The notes under the pieces were generated by a model, which did not search any database, had not been told where the DNA came from, and worked only from the letters and a program-made list of their open reading frames with translations. A stretch of DNA of 64,000 nt from Bacteroidetes bacterium HGW-Bacteroidetes-1 (lineage in GTDB: Bacteria; Bacteroidota; Bacteroidia; Bacteroidales; F082), in the NCBI GenBank assembly GCA_002842755.1, contig PHDU01000005.1, positions 1 through 64,000 on the forward strand. The letters run 5' to 3'. A program made the translations under genes and the position numbers. Below, piece by piece: positions 46,636 through 55,183 of the stretch (position 1 is the first letter of the stretch; each line of letters begins with the position of its first letter).

Positions 46636-47143
46636 CAGTTACAAACAAGTGAGCCTCGGATTTACGTCTTCGTACAAGACCAGCAAGAACCTTCCCGCCG
46701 CCTTTATTCCATCTAAGGAACTGTGCAGGAACTTCATCATATTTCCCTTGATTCAAGAGCTTTAATAGTGTAGAAGATGCAAATGCACCAGCACCAACAT
46801 TGAAAGTGAATGATACAAGTGCATCAAATTGGTTCTGTGAAAGCGGCACTTTAACATGTTTAGTTACAACATCTTCAAATTTCGCCATATCCTTTTTCAA
46901 AAGAGTCTCAGCATCAAAATCACTTATTGTCATACCCTGTGGTGTTGGTTTACCAAGAGTTGGGCCAGTATGTCCATAACCAATAGTCCACACATTAGCA
47001 GGGCACAGATAACCCTTGTTATGCTTTCCTTCAAATGCTTTAATAAGCTGTAATCCAACATCGCTGATATGTGGAGGAATTTGCAACCCATGAGATACAG
47101 CCGGTTTAACTTCATCAGTGTAACCACATTTAGGACATTTCAT
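46613..47143 (-). CDS. endolysin, GH24 lysozyme family, with N-terminal zinc-ribbon-like CPKCGY
   Basis: LQLIKAFEGKHNKGYLCPANVWTIGYGHTG...NQFDALVSFTFNVGAGAF...RRRKSEAHLF. Confidence 0.9.
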   Translation of the reverse strand: MKCPKCGYTDEVKPAVSHGLQIPPHISDVGLQLIKAFEGKHNKGYLCPANVWTIGYGHTGPTLGKPTPQGMTISDFDAETLLKKDMAKFEDVVTKHVKVPLSQNQFDALVSFTFNVGAGAFASSTLLKLLNQGKYDEVPAQFLRWNKGGGKVLAGLVRRRKSEAHLFVTGELKTNF

Positions 47144-47295
47144 TTCTTTACTCCTTTTAACAACATATCAAGAATGATTTCGTCCCAAGCATCGGCTATT
47201 TCTTTCGCCTGTTTTGAGAAGTCAAGTCCACGATCTGCGAATAATGTATCATCTGTCAACTTTTTTAATTTGACACTTGGTTCAACGTATTCCAT
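47140..47295 (-). CDS. hypothetical small protein
   Basis: Manual translation MEYVEPSVKLKKLTDDTLFADRGLDFSKQAKEIADAWDEIILDMLLKGVKK. Confidence 0.5.
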   Translation of the reverse strand: MEYVEPSVKLKKLTDDTLFADRGLDFSKQAKEIADAWDEIILDMLLKGVKK

Positions 47296-47299
47296 TCAT

Positions 47300-47551
47300 T
47301 TAATCCTTGTTATACACAGTGTAACATTGTCCACATTTGAGAACACCATTTCCAAGATCAAACAATTCGACATTTTCACATGTTAGATTACCACAATAAC
47401 ATATTCCGTCTATCTTTAACAACCTTGGGGTTTTTCTTTTTTCTATTTGTGGTGGTTCAACGTCCTTATTACTACCAGATTTATAGTCACCATACGCCAT
47501 TTCTGTCAGATTCTTGTGTTTCTTACGAATCTCATGTGGTCGTTTTGTCAT
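47300..47551 (-). CDS. zinc-ribbon protein
   Basis: CYCGNLTCENVELFDLGNGVLKCGQC. Confidence 0.5.
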   Translation of the reverse strand: MTKRPHEIRKKHKNLTEMAYGDYKSGSNKDVEPPQIEKRKTPRLLKIDGICYCGNLTCENVELFDLGNGVLKCGQCYTVYNKD

Positions 47552-47571
47552 GCAGACGAACCTGCTTTCAA

Positions 47572-47946
47572 TTATTTAGGAATTGGAATACCAAAAAAAT
47601 AAGCAAATATCATGATAACCAGAACAACAATACCTTTAATTATATCTGGTTTGACACCGAGTACCAATGAGCTTGTTTCATTTGTTTCTTTATTTTTATC
47701 TTCTATTAATTTATGGGAGATGCAGTTATTTTTTATACCATTTACGCTTACTGAAAGACTTTCAAGGGTCTTGTTTAAATTATCGAATTCTTTGGAATTC
47801 ATATCTTTTATGTCTTTTACTTTTTCAACAAGGTTGCTGATAACAACTTTCTGCTCAGCTTGTGTTTCTATCATCTTTACAAACTGTTCATCAAACCGAA
47901 AGTTATTTTTTTGTTGTTCGTCGTTGTAGCCCATATTATCACTCAC
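47572..47946 (-). CDS. hypothetical coiled-coil protein with C-terminal TM
   Basis: C-terminal IIKGIVVLVIMIFAYFFGIPIPK. Confidence 0.6.
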   Translation of the reverse strand: MSDNMGYNDEQQKNNFRFDEQFVKMIETQAEQKVVISNLVEKVKDIKDMNSKEFDNLNKTLESLSVSVNGIKNNCISHKLIEDKNKETNETSSLVLGVKPDIIKGIVVLVIMIFAYFFGIPIPK

Positions 47947-48530
47947 TTTCTAAAAGAACTTTTAATTTTTTCAACAACGTTTATTATAAATGCGTACAAC
48001 TTCGAATACCAAGGATTTGAATCCGTGTGTTCACCAACACCTATTGTATAAACACATTGTGGTGTGGCGTTTATTAACATATCTTCAAATTCTGAGAATG
48101 AAAATTTACGTAAAGTACCATCACCCCACCAAACAATTACATGTCTTGATTTTATCTGAATGCTGTGCAGAATACACCAATGTTGTTTTAATAACCCAAA
48201 CAAGCTTTTAATGAGTTTTGGTAAATTTGGAGTATCATGGACTAATATAATCGTTCTATTATTTGGCAGTTTACCTGAAAAAAGTTGTTCTTTGATTGGC
48301 TTAATAAGATTATAGTTTAGATTAAATTCAGGGTAAGCTTTTGCATATTCATTTATAACACGTTCATGTTCAGCAGGATTATCATCTAAATCATTGTCAT
48401 CATATTCCATAATCGTTTTAAGGTGGTTATAGACTTCATCATATGGTTTACCAAGAATATCCGCAACAACCCACGCCATCGCGGTTAATCCACAATCTTT
48501 TTTGGTTTTCATTAATGGAGCTGTTTGCAT
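47943..48530 (-). CDS. putative papain-like / C39-like cysteine peptidase
   Basis: DCGLTAMAWVVADILGKPYDEVY ... SRHVIVWWGDGTLRKFSFSEFEDML. Confidence 0.45.
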   Translation of the reverse strand: MQTAPLMKTKKDCGLTAMAWVVADILGKPYDEVYNHLKTIMEYDDNDLDDNPAEHERVINEYAKAYPEFNLNYNLIKPIKEQLFSGKLPNNRTIILVHDTPNLPKLIKSLFGLLKQHWCILHSIQIKSRHVIVWWGDGTLRKFSFSEFEDMLINATPQCVYTIGVGEHTDSNPWYSKLYAFIINVVEKIKSSFRK

Positions 48531-48541
48531 AACATTCGCCT

Positions 48542-48603
48542 AAAATAATTGATTTACCCACATCTTTCATTATACATGAAATTGCAGGTAAATCAATTAT
48601 TTT
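48542..48603. repeat. 17-bp inverted repeat flanking a minus-strand -10-like TATAAT
   Basis: aaaataattgatttacc / ggtaaatcaattatttt. Confidence 0.85.
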
Positions 48604-48633
48604 TTCTGTTTAAATGAAGTTTCTGGAAATGTA

Positions 48634-49653
48634 TTATTCTTTGTCTTTGTTGTTCTTTTTCAGATTCTTTTCAAAGGATTCCAGCTTATCAACCGCATTT
48701 ACTTCAAGAAATTTCCTGATAACAGTTGTTGGATCGTACTTCATACATTTACCACCGACTACACAACGCCACGGCTGACCGTTTCCACCAAAGTCAAACA
48801 TGAATGTGTTCGGCCTATTGCAATGAATTGATGTACAAAGGTCTTGCTGTGACAGGTTCTTATTGGTTGTGTAACCAAGCGTTTTCGGGTCAGTACCGCC
48901 CCAGAGAACGATTGCATCACGTTTACCAAGAGCAGCCCAAGCATGTTGTGCAAATGAATCAATGAATATACCAAATTCACATTCTGCCAGAAGTGCGAAG
49001 ATATAACGAGGATTCATTGGTTCTTTGTCAGACAGTTTGTAACAGTTCTGCAAGTCTGGTTCAGTTGGCAAACCAATATGAACTACTGCGAAACCAAGTT
49101 CTGTCAGATGATTAACAATCGCCTGTGCAGCTTCTTTCTTGAGTTCCCTGTAGTGCTGTGGCCTTACCGGGTTCTGAGCTTCCTGTGGTGAGTAATACGA
49201 AGTACCACCGAATGGCTGAAAGGCTACAAGCGGTCTGTCAACTTTCCACTGAAGTTTAATCTGTTTTGCAACAGCTTTTTCTTCATCAGAGAGTTCAATG
49301 ATACCAGATAGAGAGCTTGGAGCCTGAATACCAAGCATTTTGCACCATGATTCAATCAGGTGAAGGTTGCCTTTGCGGTAATCAATGTCTGTGTAAGGTT
49401 CAGCTTCAAGAACAGCATAATCCTTGTGGTCTTCATAGAAGTGAGGAACTACATTAAGCATGTATGTTCTGTCAATGAATTCCAGATTGGTAAATGCTTC
49501 TGGATAACTGGTCATCGCATGGATAACTGCTTTTGGTTTCTGTGAACGAAGGGCTTTCAATACGGCGGTTGCCATAATCTGTTTACCAAGACCACCACCA
49601 GAACGCCAGTTAATGTATTCGATTTCGGGGAAATCTTTTTTAGCCTTTGTCAT
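48634..49653 (-). CDS. glycosyltransferase family 9 / heptosyltransferase-like
   Basis: RSGGGLGKQIMATAVLKALRSQKP...VAFQPFGGTSYYS...VHIGLPTEPD...FIDSFAQHAWAALGKRDAIVLWGGTDP. Confidence 0.75.
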   Translation of the reverse strand: MTKAKKDFPEIEYINWRSGGGLGKQIMATAVLKALRSQKPKAVIHAMTSYPEAFTNLEFIDRTYMLNVVPHFYEDHKDYAVLEAEPYTDIDYRKGNLHLIESWCKMLGIQAPSSLSGIIELSDEEKAVAKQIKLQWKVDRPLVAFQPFGGTSYYSPQEAQNPVRPQHYRELKKEAAQAIVNHLTELGFAVVHIGLPTEPDLQNCYKLSDKEPMNPRYIFALLAECEFGIFIDSFAQHAWAALGKRDAIVLWGGTDPKTLGYTTNKNLSQQDLCTSIHCNRPNTFMFDFGGNGQPWRCVVGGKCMKYDPTTVIRKFLEVNAVDKLESFEKNLKKNNKDKE

Positions 49654-49832
49654 ATATCAATCTTCACTCCATATTTGTTTAAAATAGCTTCAGCAGCTTC
49701 TTGAAGCGGTTTCATTTCAGATTTTGTAAGTTTACCAACGATATCATGAAAACCATTCTCAACACAATACAAAGTTAATGCGTCGAAAATAGCATCTGCA
49801 ATATCTTCACGCTTAACAGTGATGTCATGCAT
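49650..49832 (-). CDS. hypothetical protein
   Basis: MHDITVKREDIADAIFDALTLYCVENGFHDIVGKLTKSEMKPLQEAAEAILNKYGVKIDI; 8-nt overlap with upstream gene. Confidence 0.55.
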   Translation of the reverse strand: MHDITVKREDIADAIFDALTLYCVENGFHDIVGKLTKSEMKPLQEAAEAILNKYGVKIDI

Positions 49833-50160
49833 TTTGGAATATTGGTTCTGTTGCTTGAAGAACAGCTTCAATCGCGGCAACCATACCAGCACCAGATAAC
49901 GTGTCAACAGCAGCGTCAACATCTGCTTTCTTAACGCTGAATGAACGATTGAGAACCATACTTCGCTCAAGATCATGGTACTCGTTCTTTTCAAGTTTTG
50001 CTTTGTATGCATTATATGCATATTCATCGGCGAAACCAATGACTCTGACATCCATTTCGGCGCGGCGAACATCATAATTGAATGATTCAACAACAAATAC
50101 AGCATTTGTGAATTCGTAGCTTAATGGACTATTTTCTCGTTTTAAAGTGCCTGTGAACAT
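49825..50160 (-). CDS. hypothetical protein
   Basis: 111 aa ORF. Confidence 0.6.
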   Translation of the reverse strand: MFTGTLKRENSPLSYEFTNAVFVVESFNYDVRRAEMDVRVIGFADEYAYNAYKAKLEKNEYHDLERSMVLNRSFSVKKADVDAAVDTLSGAGMVAAIEAVLQATEPIFQNA

Positions 50161-50275
50161 TTTAACTCTCCATATGGTGAATTTTGTTACATTCTATCAC
50201 ACTTAATTCATTTCGACAACAAGAAGAAACGAAGCAAGAACTTTAGAATATCGTTTTGTGACATTGGTTAAATCC

Positions 50276-51046
50276 TTATAGAGTGTGATTATCTATTTCA
50301 AATACAAATGAGCCAACAATTTGACCAGCAAGATGATCATTCAAATATCTCCACCCAAAATAAGCATTATCGAATGTACTAATTGGAATGATAAAGATAT
50401 TATCAGCATCTGCAACCATTGTGCTATATGTTGTAGTATTTATTCCAATAAAAGAAACCGGTATGAAGGTTATAGGGTCTTCTAACATCCGCAATGTAGC
50501 ATTTAAAACAAAAAGCGGGCACTTTAATATTTTTCCACTCGCTGATAAGATATTCGCTTTTTTTGATGCCATTGAATATACATAAATCCGAGTATTATCA
50601 ACGGTTGTATAGGGTGTCATTCCGTCACAATAATCCTGATGTGTTCGCGCTGAAAAACATGCAAATGTATTATTTGTCAATTTTCCATACAAAATTGTAC
50701 CAAATGGATTAGAACCTGTGAATAATTGGAAAAATGTATCTCCGAGAATTAAGTATGAATTAGAATTGATTATTGCATTTAGATTACCGTTTGAAAATAG
50801 AACTTGATTCGTTATTGTGGTACCAGAAGTCCAAGCATTACCATAATATGCATAAATCCAACTGTTCAAATCCGTTAGTTGTATTCGCATAACTTTATCA
50901 AAGATTGCTGGTACTGAAAAAATTACATTCGTTGCATCTGTATAATGAATGGTATAGTTACCAGCACCATAATAATCTGCAATTGCATTAGCAATTCCTT
51001 CAAGGATCGCTGGTATAGTTGGCGCAATTATATATTTTCTAGCCAT
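50276..51046 (-). CDS. hypothetical structural protein
   Basis: 256 aa next to fiber genes. Confidence 0.55.
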   Translation of the reverse strand: MARKYIIAPTIPAILEGIANAIADYYGAGNYTIHYTDATNVIFSVPAIFDKVMRIQLTDLNSWIYAYYGNAWTSGTTITNQVLFSNGNLNAIINSNSYLILGDTFFQLFTGSNPFGTILYGKLTNNTFACFSARTHQDYCDGMTPYTTVDNTRIYVYSMASKKANILSASGKILKCPLFVLNATLRMLEDPITFIPVSFIGINTTTYSTMVADADNIFIIPISTFDNAYFGWRYLNDHLAGQIVGSFVFEIDNHTL

Positions 51047-51064
51047 TTTAATTCTCCCTTAATA

Positions 51065-51295
51065 TCAAACTGGTAATGTTTCAAGACACGGCGTTACACC
51101 GGCATCAACCGATGAGACTGTCATGTGAATAGGTAAAGATAAAACAGACCATTCTTTACCTTCAATCTCTTTTATTTTATTTACATATTCACTAAAAGTA
51201 GCATCACCAACTGTAACGCCTTTAGATTCGATTGCCGTTTTGATATCAGCTTTTGTTTGTATCAACTGTTGAAGTTTTTCTGGTAAATTTGTCAT
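51065..51295 (-). CDS. hypothetical tail-associated protein
   Basis: 76 aa; KADIKTAIESKGVTVGDATFSEYVNKIKEI. Confidence 0.55.
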   Translation of the reverse strand: MTNLPEKLQQLIQTKADIKTAIESKGVTVGDATFSEYVNKIKEIEGKEWSVLSLPIHMTVSSVDAGVTPCLETLPV

Positions 51296-51304
51296 GATTT
51301 ATAC

Positions 51305-54067
51305 TCACAATTTCAAAAGATTCAAAAACGTTTCAAACACATTCGCATTGATAGTTCTGGCATCTCCAGTATAATAACGTGCTTTTATTTTATCATTAGC
51401 GTCTAAATATATTGAGGCTGTTAATAATAATCCATAAAAACCACCAGTCTGATTTTGTGATGATCTTAATATTTCATTGTTTGATTCGTCTGTGATGAAC
51501 AAAATATTTATACCAGAATATGGGGTGGTTATTCCACAACGGCATGTTATAATATACCAACCAGATTTAGAAACTGTAATTACACCAGAGTCTAGTGTAT
51601 AGCCACCATCGTTTTTAACGATCGTATTAAATGGTATATCATATGTTCCGCTATATGGGCCTGCATTTGCTGATAGCGTTAATGATAATCCTTTTATCGA
51701 AGTTTCGTTTGTAATTTTCTCGCTACTCCAAGTCTTGGTTGAAAGTGATTGTGTATCGTCTATAATCGGGAAATTATCAGTTCCCAACAAAGCATCTACA
51801 ATTTCTTCAACATCTTGAAATTCTGTGTCTATCTTGGTACTGCTCCACGTTTTATCAAGTGCTGTAACCGCATCATCAATAACATCACCACCACCGCCAG
51901 AACCAGCAGCATTAACATCTACCCAGTTGTAAGCATCAAGCTCATCTTTGATACAAACATAATAAAGATCGGCAACACCAGTTGCGCCAGTCAATGTGAA
52001 TATTTTACCACGATATGCTTCTGCCGCTGTTGGTAGTTCTGTTCCAGATAACAATGGAATATATGGTAAAGCATCCTGTGCGATAAATTCTATTTTTGAT
52101 TCGTCGGTTGAAACTTTTGCAAGTTTATCAGAATTTCCTACCAAAGAATCAATACCACTATGTTCAGTTATGCCTTGGTTATATGTTCTCGTTGCTGGAT
52201 AGCTGATTTGATCAACACCAACGCCACTACTGCCTCCAAAATCATACCAACGATTTATAAATCTTAGTTTTAGTGTGTGACTACCCGCAGATATTGCGGT
52301 AGAAAATAGTGTCCAAACAGCATTGACTGTTGTTGTATTGAAAACAGTTACATCATCCAAAATAACGGTGAATTGATCATATGTATTTTCAAAAGCAATA
52401 CCATAATAGTAAAAAGATAAATCACCAGCATTTTCATTTGTGAAAGTAAAAGTTTCTTCGGATGTGCCATCGTTTGTACCAACAATACCAGAACGTAAAC
52501 ATTTCACTCCGGCATAGGCAATTGCTGCCGTTAAAGTCCATGTTCCAGAATGAGGAATAATTTCATAAGCTTCTTCAAATGTTTCCGTTATTAAACCACC
52601 ATCAACGGATGGTATAAATAGATCAACAAATTCTAATGCGTCTTCATTTGTATTAACAACAGGTACTTTACCTGCCTGATTTGTATATGCTGCTGGAGTA
52701 TCAGTTAGACTTAGAAAATCACCACCGCCAGAACCAGTACCATCTTGAGCAATTATTAGCCAATCTGTACCATCCCAGATGTATGATTTACCTTCGGCTG
52801 TATTATAATAACCCCAATTTAATTCTGGATTGGCTGGTGCTGCTGTAAGTGAACCTTGCCAAACGATTGAAATACCATCAACACCATCTTGTCCATCGGT
52901 ACCATCAGCACCGGCGTTACCAACTATATTGGTTCCGGTTCCCCATACACTAGCGGCTTTCGGCCCAAATATTTGTAGTGTTGATGTGTTGATGTAAAAA
53001 TCACCATCAACACCTTCTGTAGTTGGGGCAATGGTTCCATTAAGGATTGTTTTACCATCAGCACCAGCATCACCGGTTGCTCCGGGCAATCCATCGGCTC
53101 CATCAGCACCAGTGATATCAGCAATGGCGATGATATTAGTCCATTCGATATCAGATGTATGCTTCCATTGAATGTGGGTACCAGTGTTTTGAAGCATAAC
53201 AGCTTCACCATCAGCACCAGTATTGCCGGTTTCGCCAGTCTCGCCCTTCAAAGCAGATAGTGCGATTAAATCAGTCCAAGTTACATCTGATGTATATTTC
53301 CACTGTATATGTGTGGCAGAAACTTGTAAAAGAACTTCTTCTCCATTAGCTCCATCATTACCTGTTGTGCCTGCTGCGCCATCAGCACCGGTAATTTCAG
53401 ATAAAGCAACGAGGTCAGTCCATGCACCATCCGTTGAATACTTCCATTGGATATGTGTAGCTGTTTTCTGAAGCATGACTTCATCACCATCTACACCGGG
53501 AATACCGGGGATTCCCTGTTGACCAGTTAAATCAATCAATGCTACGAGATTGATCCATTCTGTATCGCCCATGTAACGCCATTGAATGTGCGTTCCGTTA
53601 TTCTGGACTTCAATTGGAGTACCGGGAATACCAGGTAATCCTTGTAATCCTTGCTCTCCATCAGTTCCATCTTCGCCGGGAATACCTTGAATTCCCTGTG
53701 GGCCAGTAATTGCGGCGATTGAAATGAGGTCAGTCCAAGCTACATCAGAAGTGTATTTCCATTGAATATGAGTTGGTGAAAGTTGTAAAAGAACTTCTTC
53801 GCCGGGGACACCTTGGATTCCCTGAATACCTTGATCACCTTGGATTCCCTGAATACCTTGATCACCTTTGATGTCAACCAGCGGTAGAATGTTTGTCCAA
53901 TTTTCATCACCAACATACCGCCATTGAATATAAGCACCACTTCTACGAAGTTCAACAGCACGACCATCAAGACCAATAGGTTTTTCAATAACAACCGTTG
54001 GGGTTGCTTGTGGCGTAACAACGACAGTTATTGGTCTACCTTGTATAATTACGGTTTGAGTGGTCAT
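51305..54067 (-). CDS. collagen-like tail fiber protein with repeated IQWKY modules
   Basis: GxY tracts (GIQGIQGDQGIQGIQGVPG) alternating with THIQWKYTSDVAWTDLIAL modules. Confidence 0.88.
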   Translation of the reverse strand: MTTQTVIIQGRPITVVVTPQATPTVVIEKPIGLDGRAVELRRSGAYIQWRYVGDENWTNILPLVDIKGDQGIQGIQGDQGIQGIQGVPGEEVLLQLSPTHIQWKYTSDVAWTDLISIAAITGPQGIQGIPGEDGTDGEQGLQGLPGIPGTPIEVQNNGTHIQWRYMGDTEWINLVALIDLTGQQGIPGIPGVDGDEVMLQKTATHIQWKYSTDGAWTDLVALSEITGADGAAGTTGNDGANGEEVLLQVSATHIQWKYTSDVTWTDLIALSALKGETGETGNTGADGEAVMLQNTGTHIQWKHTSDIEWTNIIAIADITGADGADGLPGATGDAGADGKTILNGTIAPTTEGVDGDFYINTSTLQIFGPKAASVWGTGTNIVGNAGADGTDGQDGVDGISIVWQGSLTAAPANPELNWGYYNTAEGKSYIWDGTDWLIIAQDGTGSGGGDFLSLTDTPAAYTNQAGKVPVVNTNEDALEFVDLFIPSVDGGLITETFEEAYEIIPHSGTWTLTAAIAYAGVKCLRSGIVGTNDGTSEETFTFTNENAGDLSFYYYGIAFENTYDQFTVILDDVTVFNTTTVNAVWTLFSTAISAGSHTLKLRFINRWYDFGGSSGVGVDQISYPATRTYNQGITEHSGIDSLVGNSDKLAKVSTDESKIEFIAQDALPYIPLLSGTELPTAAEAYRGKIFTLTGATGVADLYYVCIKDELDAYNWVDVNAAGSGGGGDVIDDAVTALDKTWSSTKIDTEFQDVEEIVDALLGTDNFPIIDDTQSLSTKTWSSEKITNETSIKGLSLTLSANAGPYSGTYDIPFNTIVKNDGGYTLDSGVITVSKSGWYIITCRCGITTPYSGINILFITDESNNEILRSSQNQTGGFYGLLLTASIYLDANDKIKARYYTGDARTINANVFETFLNLLKL

Positions 54068-54079
54068 TTTTGTTCACCC

Positions 54080-54412
54080 TTATGTCACAGGACGAGTAAT
54101 ATCTTTGATTACAGGAATTAAAAAAGTTGTTGAAGAAAATGGTTGACCGTTATGATCTACGTCGATATCCATTTCCAAAGTGCCAATCGGCCAAGCGTTA
54201 GTATCGGCAACGTAAAACTTCAGTTTGCCGACTTCTACCTTTTCAACTAAACAGGTATCAACCAAATCACCAGCCTTTGTTCTGATCTGTGATTTAACCT
54301 CACCGATAGCTAAATCAATTGGTGACTTATTTTCATCCAATATCTGAAACATGAACGAAAAGTAGTCTCCGCGTTTTATCTCTGGAAGCTCTTTTGGCTT
54401 ATATTTGGACAT
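54080..54412 (-). CDS. hypothetical tail-associated protein (paralog of 54547..54891)
   Basis: IKRGDYFSF...WPIGTLEMDIDV...VIKDITRP. Confidence 0.65.
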   Translation of the reverse strand: MSKYKPKELPEIKRGDYFSFMFQILDENKSPIDLAIGEVKSQIRTKAGDLVDTCLVEKVEVGKLKFYVADTNAWPIGTLEMDIDVDHNGQPFSSTTFLIPVIKDITRPVT

Positions 54413-54533
54413 CGTACACCACCTGATTTACCTTTTCATGAACGTCGATTTCAATGACAGAATTGGAACGACTTACATTCAATTCTATCACAATTATCGG
54501 ACGATTAACATTGATTTCGATAATTTCTTCCAT
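54399..54533 (-). CDS. hypothetical small protein
   Basis: Manual translation MEEIIEINVNRPIIVIELNVSRSNSVIEIDVHEKVNQVVYDVQI. Confidence 0.45.
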   Translation of the reverse strand: MEEIIEINVNRPIIVIELNVSRSNSVIEIDVHEKVNQVVYDVQI

Positions 54534-54546
54534 AAATTTACCTCAC

Positions 54547-54891
54547 TTACGGGCGAGTAATGTCTTTGATCACTTTCCTAACATATGTAGGAGAAGTGAA
54601 CTTAACATCATCTATAGTGTAATCAATGTCAAATTCTACGTCACCAAGAGGCCATTCGTCTGTATCTGAGATTGAGAATTTGATAGTTCCGGGGGTAACT
54701 TCTTCTTTGGTACATTCTTCAAGAAGTTTACCAGAAGCCTTAGACCGGACTTCACACTTAACATCATCTACAGAGATTTCTTCTGTTACACCTTCGTCAT
54801 GAAAATGAACTGTGAACTCAAAGGTTTCACCACGTTTAATATCATCAAGAACGATTGTTTCAAATGTTGTCATTATAAACTCCTTAGACAC
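54547..54891 (-). CDS. hypothetical tail-associated protein (paralog of 54080..54412)
   Basis: IKRGETFEF...WPLGDVEFDIDY...VIKDITRP. Confidence 0.65.
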   Translation of the reverse strand: MSKEFIMTTFETIVLDDIKRGETFEFTVHFHDEGVTEEISVDDVKCEVRSKASGKLLEECTKEEVTPGTIKFSISDTDEWPLGDVEFDIDYTIDDVKFTSPTYVRKVIKDITRP

Positions 54892-55183
54892 TCAACCCAT
54901 TGTATTTCTCAATGGTTTTTAGATAGTTATAAGCCGCTGTTATTAGACCGGCTTTATCAAAGGATGTGATGGTTAAAGCGTTTAAAGAAACCTTTTCGGT
55001 TATCTTTTTAACACTACATGCACCTTCTGTATCTCTTGATTCTTTATTTGCAAAGACCAGAACTCTTATCCATGCTTCATTTGTTGAAATGCGGATTTCA
55101 ACGTCATGAACCTTTAAATAAGCATTTGGAAACTGGTAACGAATTTCATTGTCATAAATATTTGAAACGATTTCAATAGCCAT
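54884..55183 (-). CDS. hypothetical protein
   Basis: 99 aa ORF. Confidence 0.55.
   Translation of the reverse strand: MAIEIVSNIYDNEIRYQFPNAYLKVHDVEIRISTNEAWIRVLVFANKESRDTEGACSVKKITEKVSLNALTITSFDKAGLITAAYNYLKTIEKYNGLSV

Noticed and set aside
49833-50105. N-terminal part of ORF 49650..50105
   Set aside because: Overlaps the well-supported ORF 49825..50160 in another frame; Met at 49832 is the likelier start.
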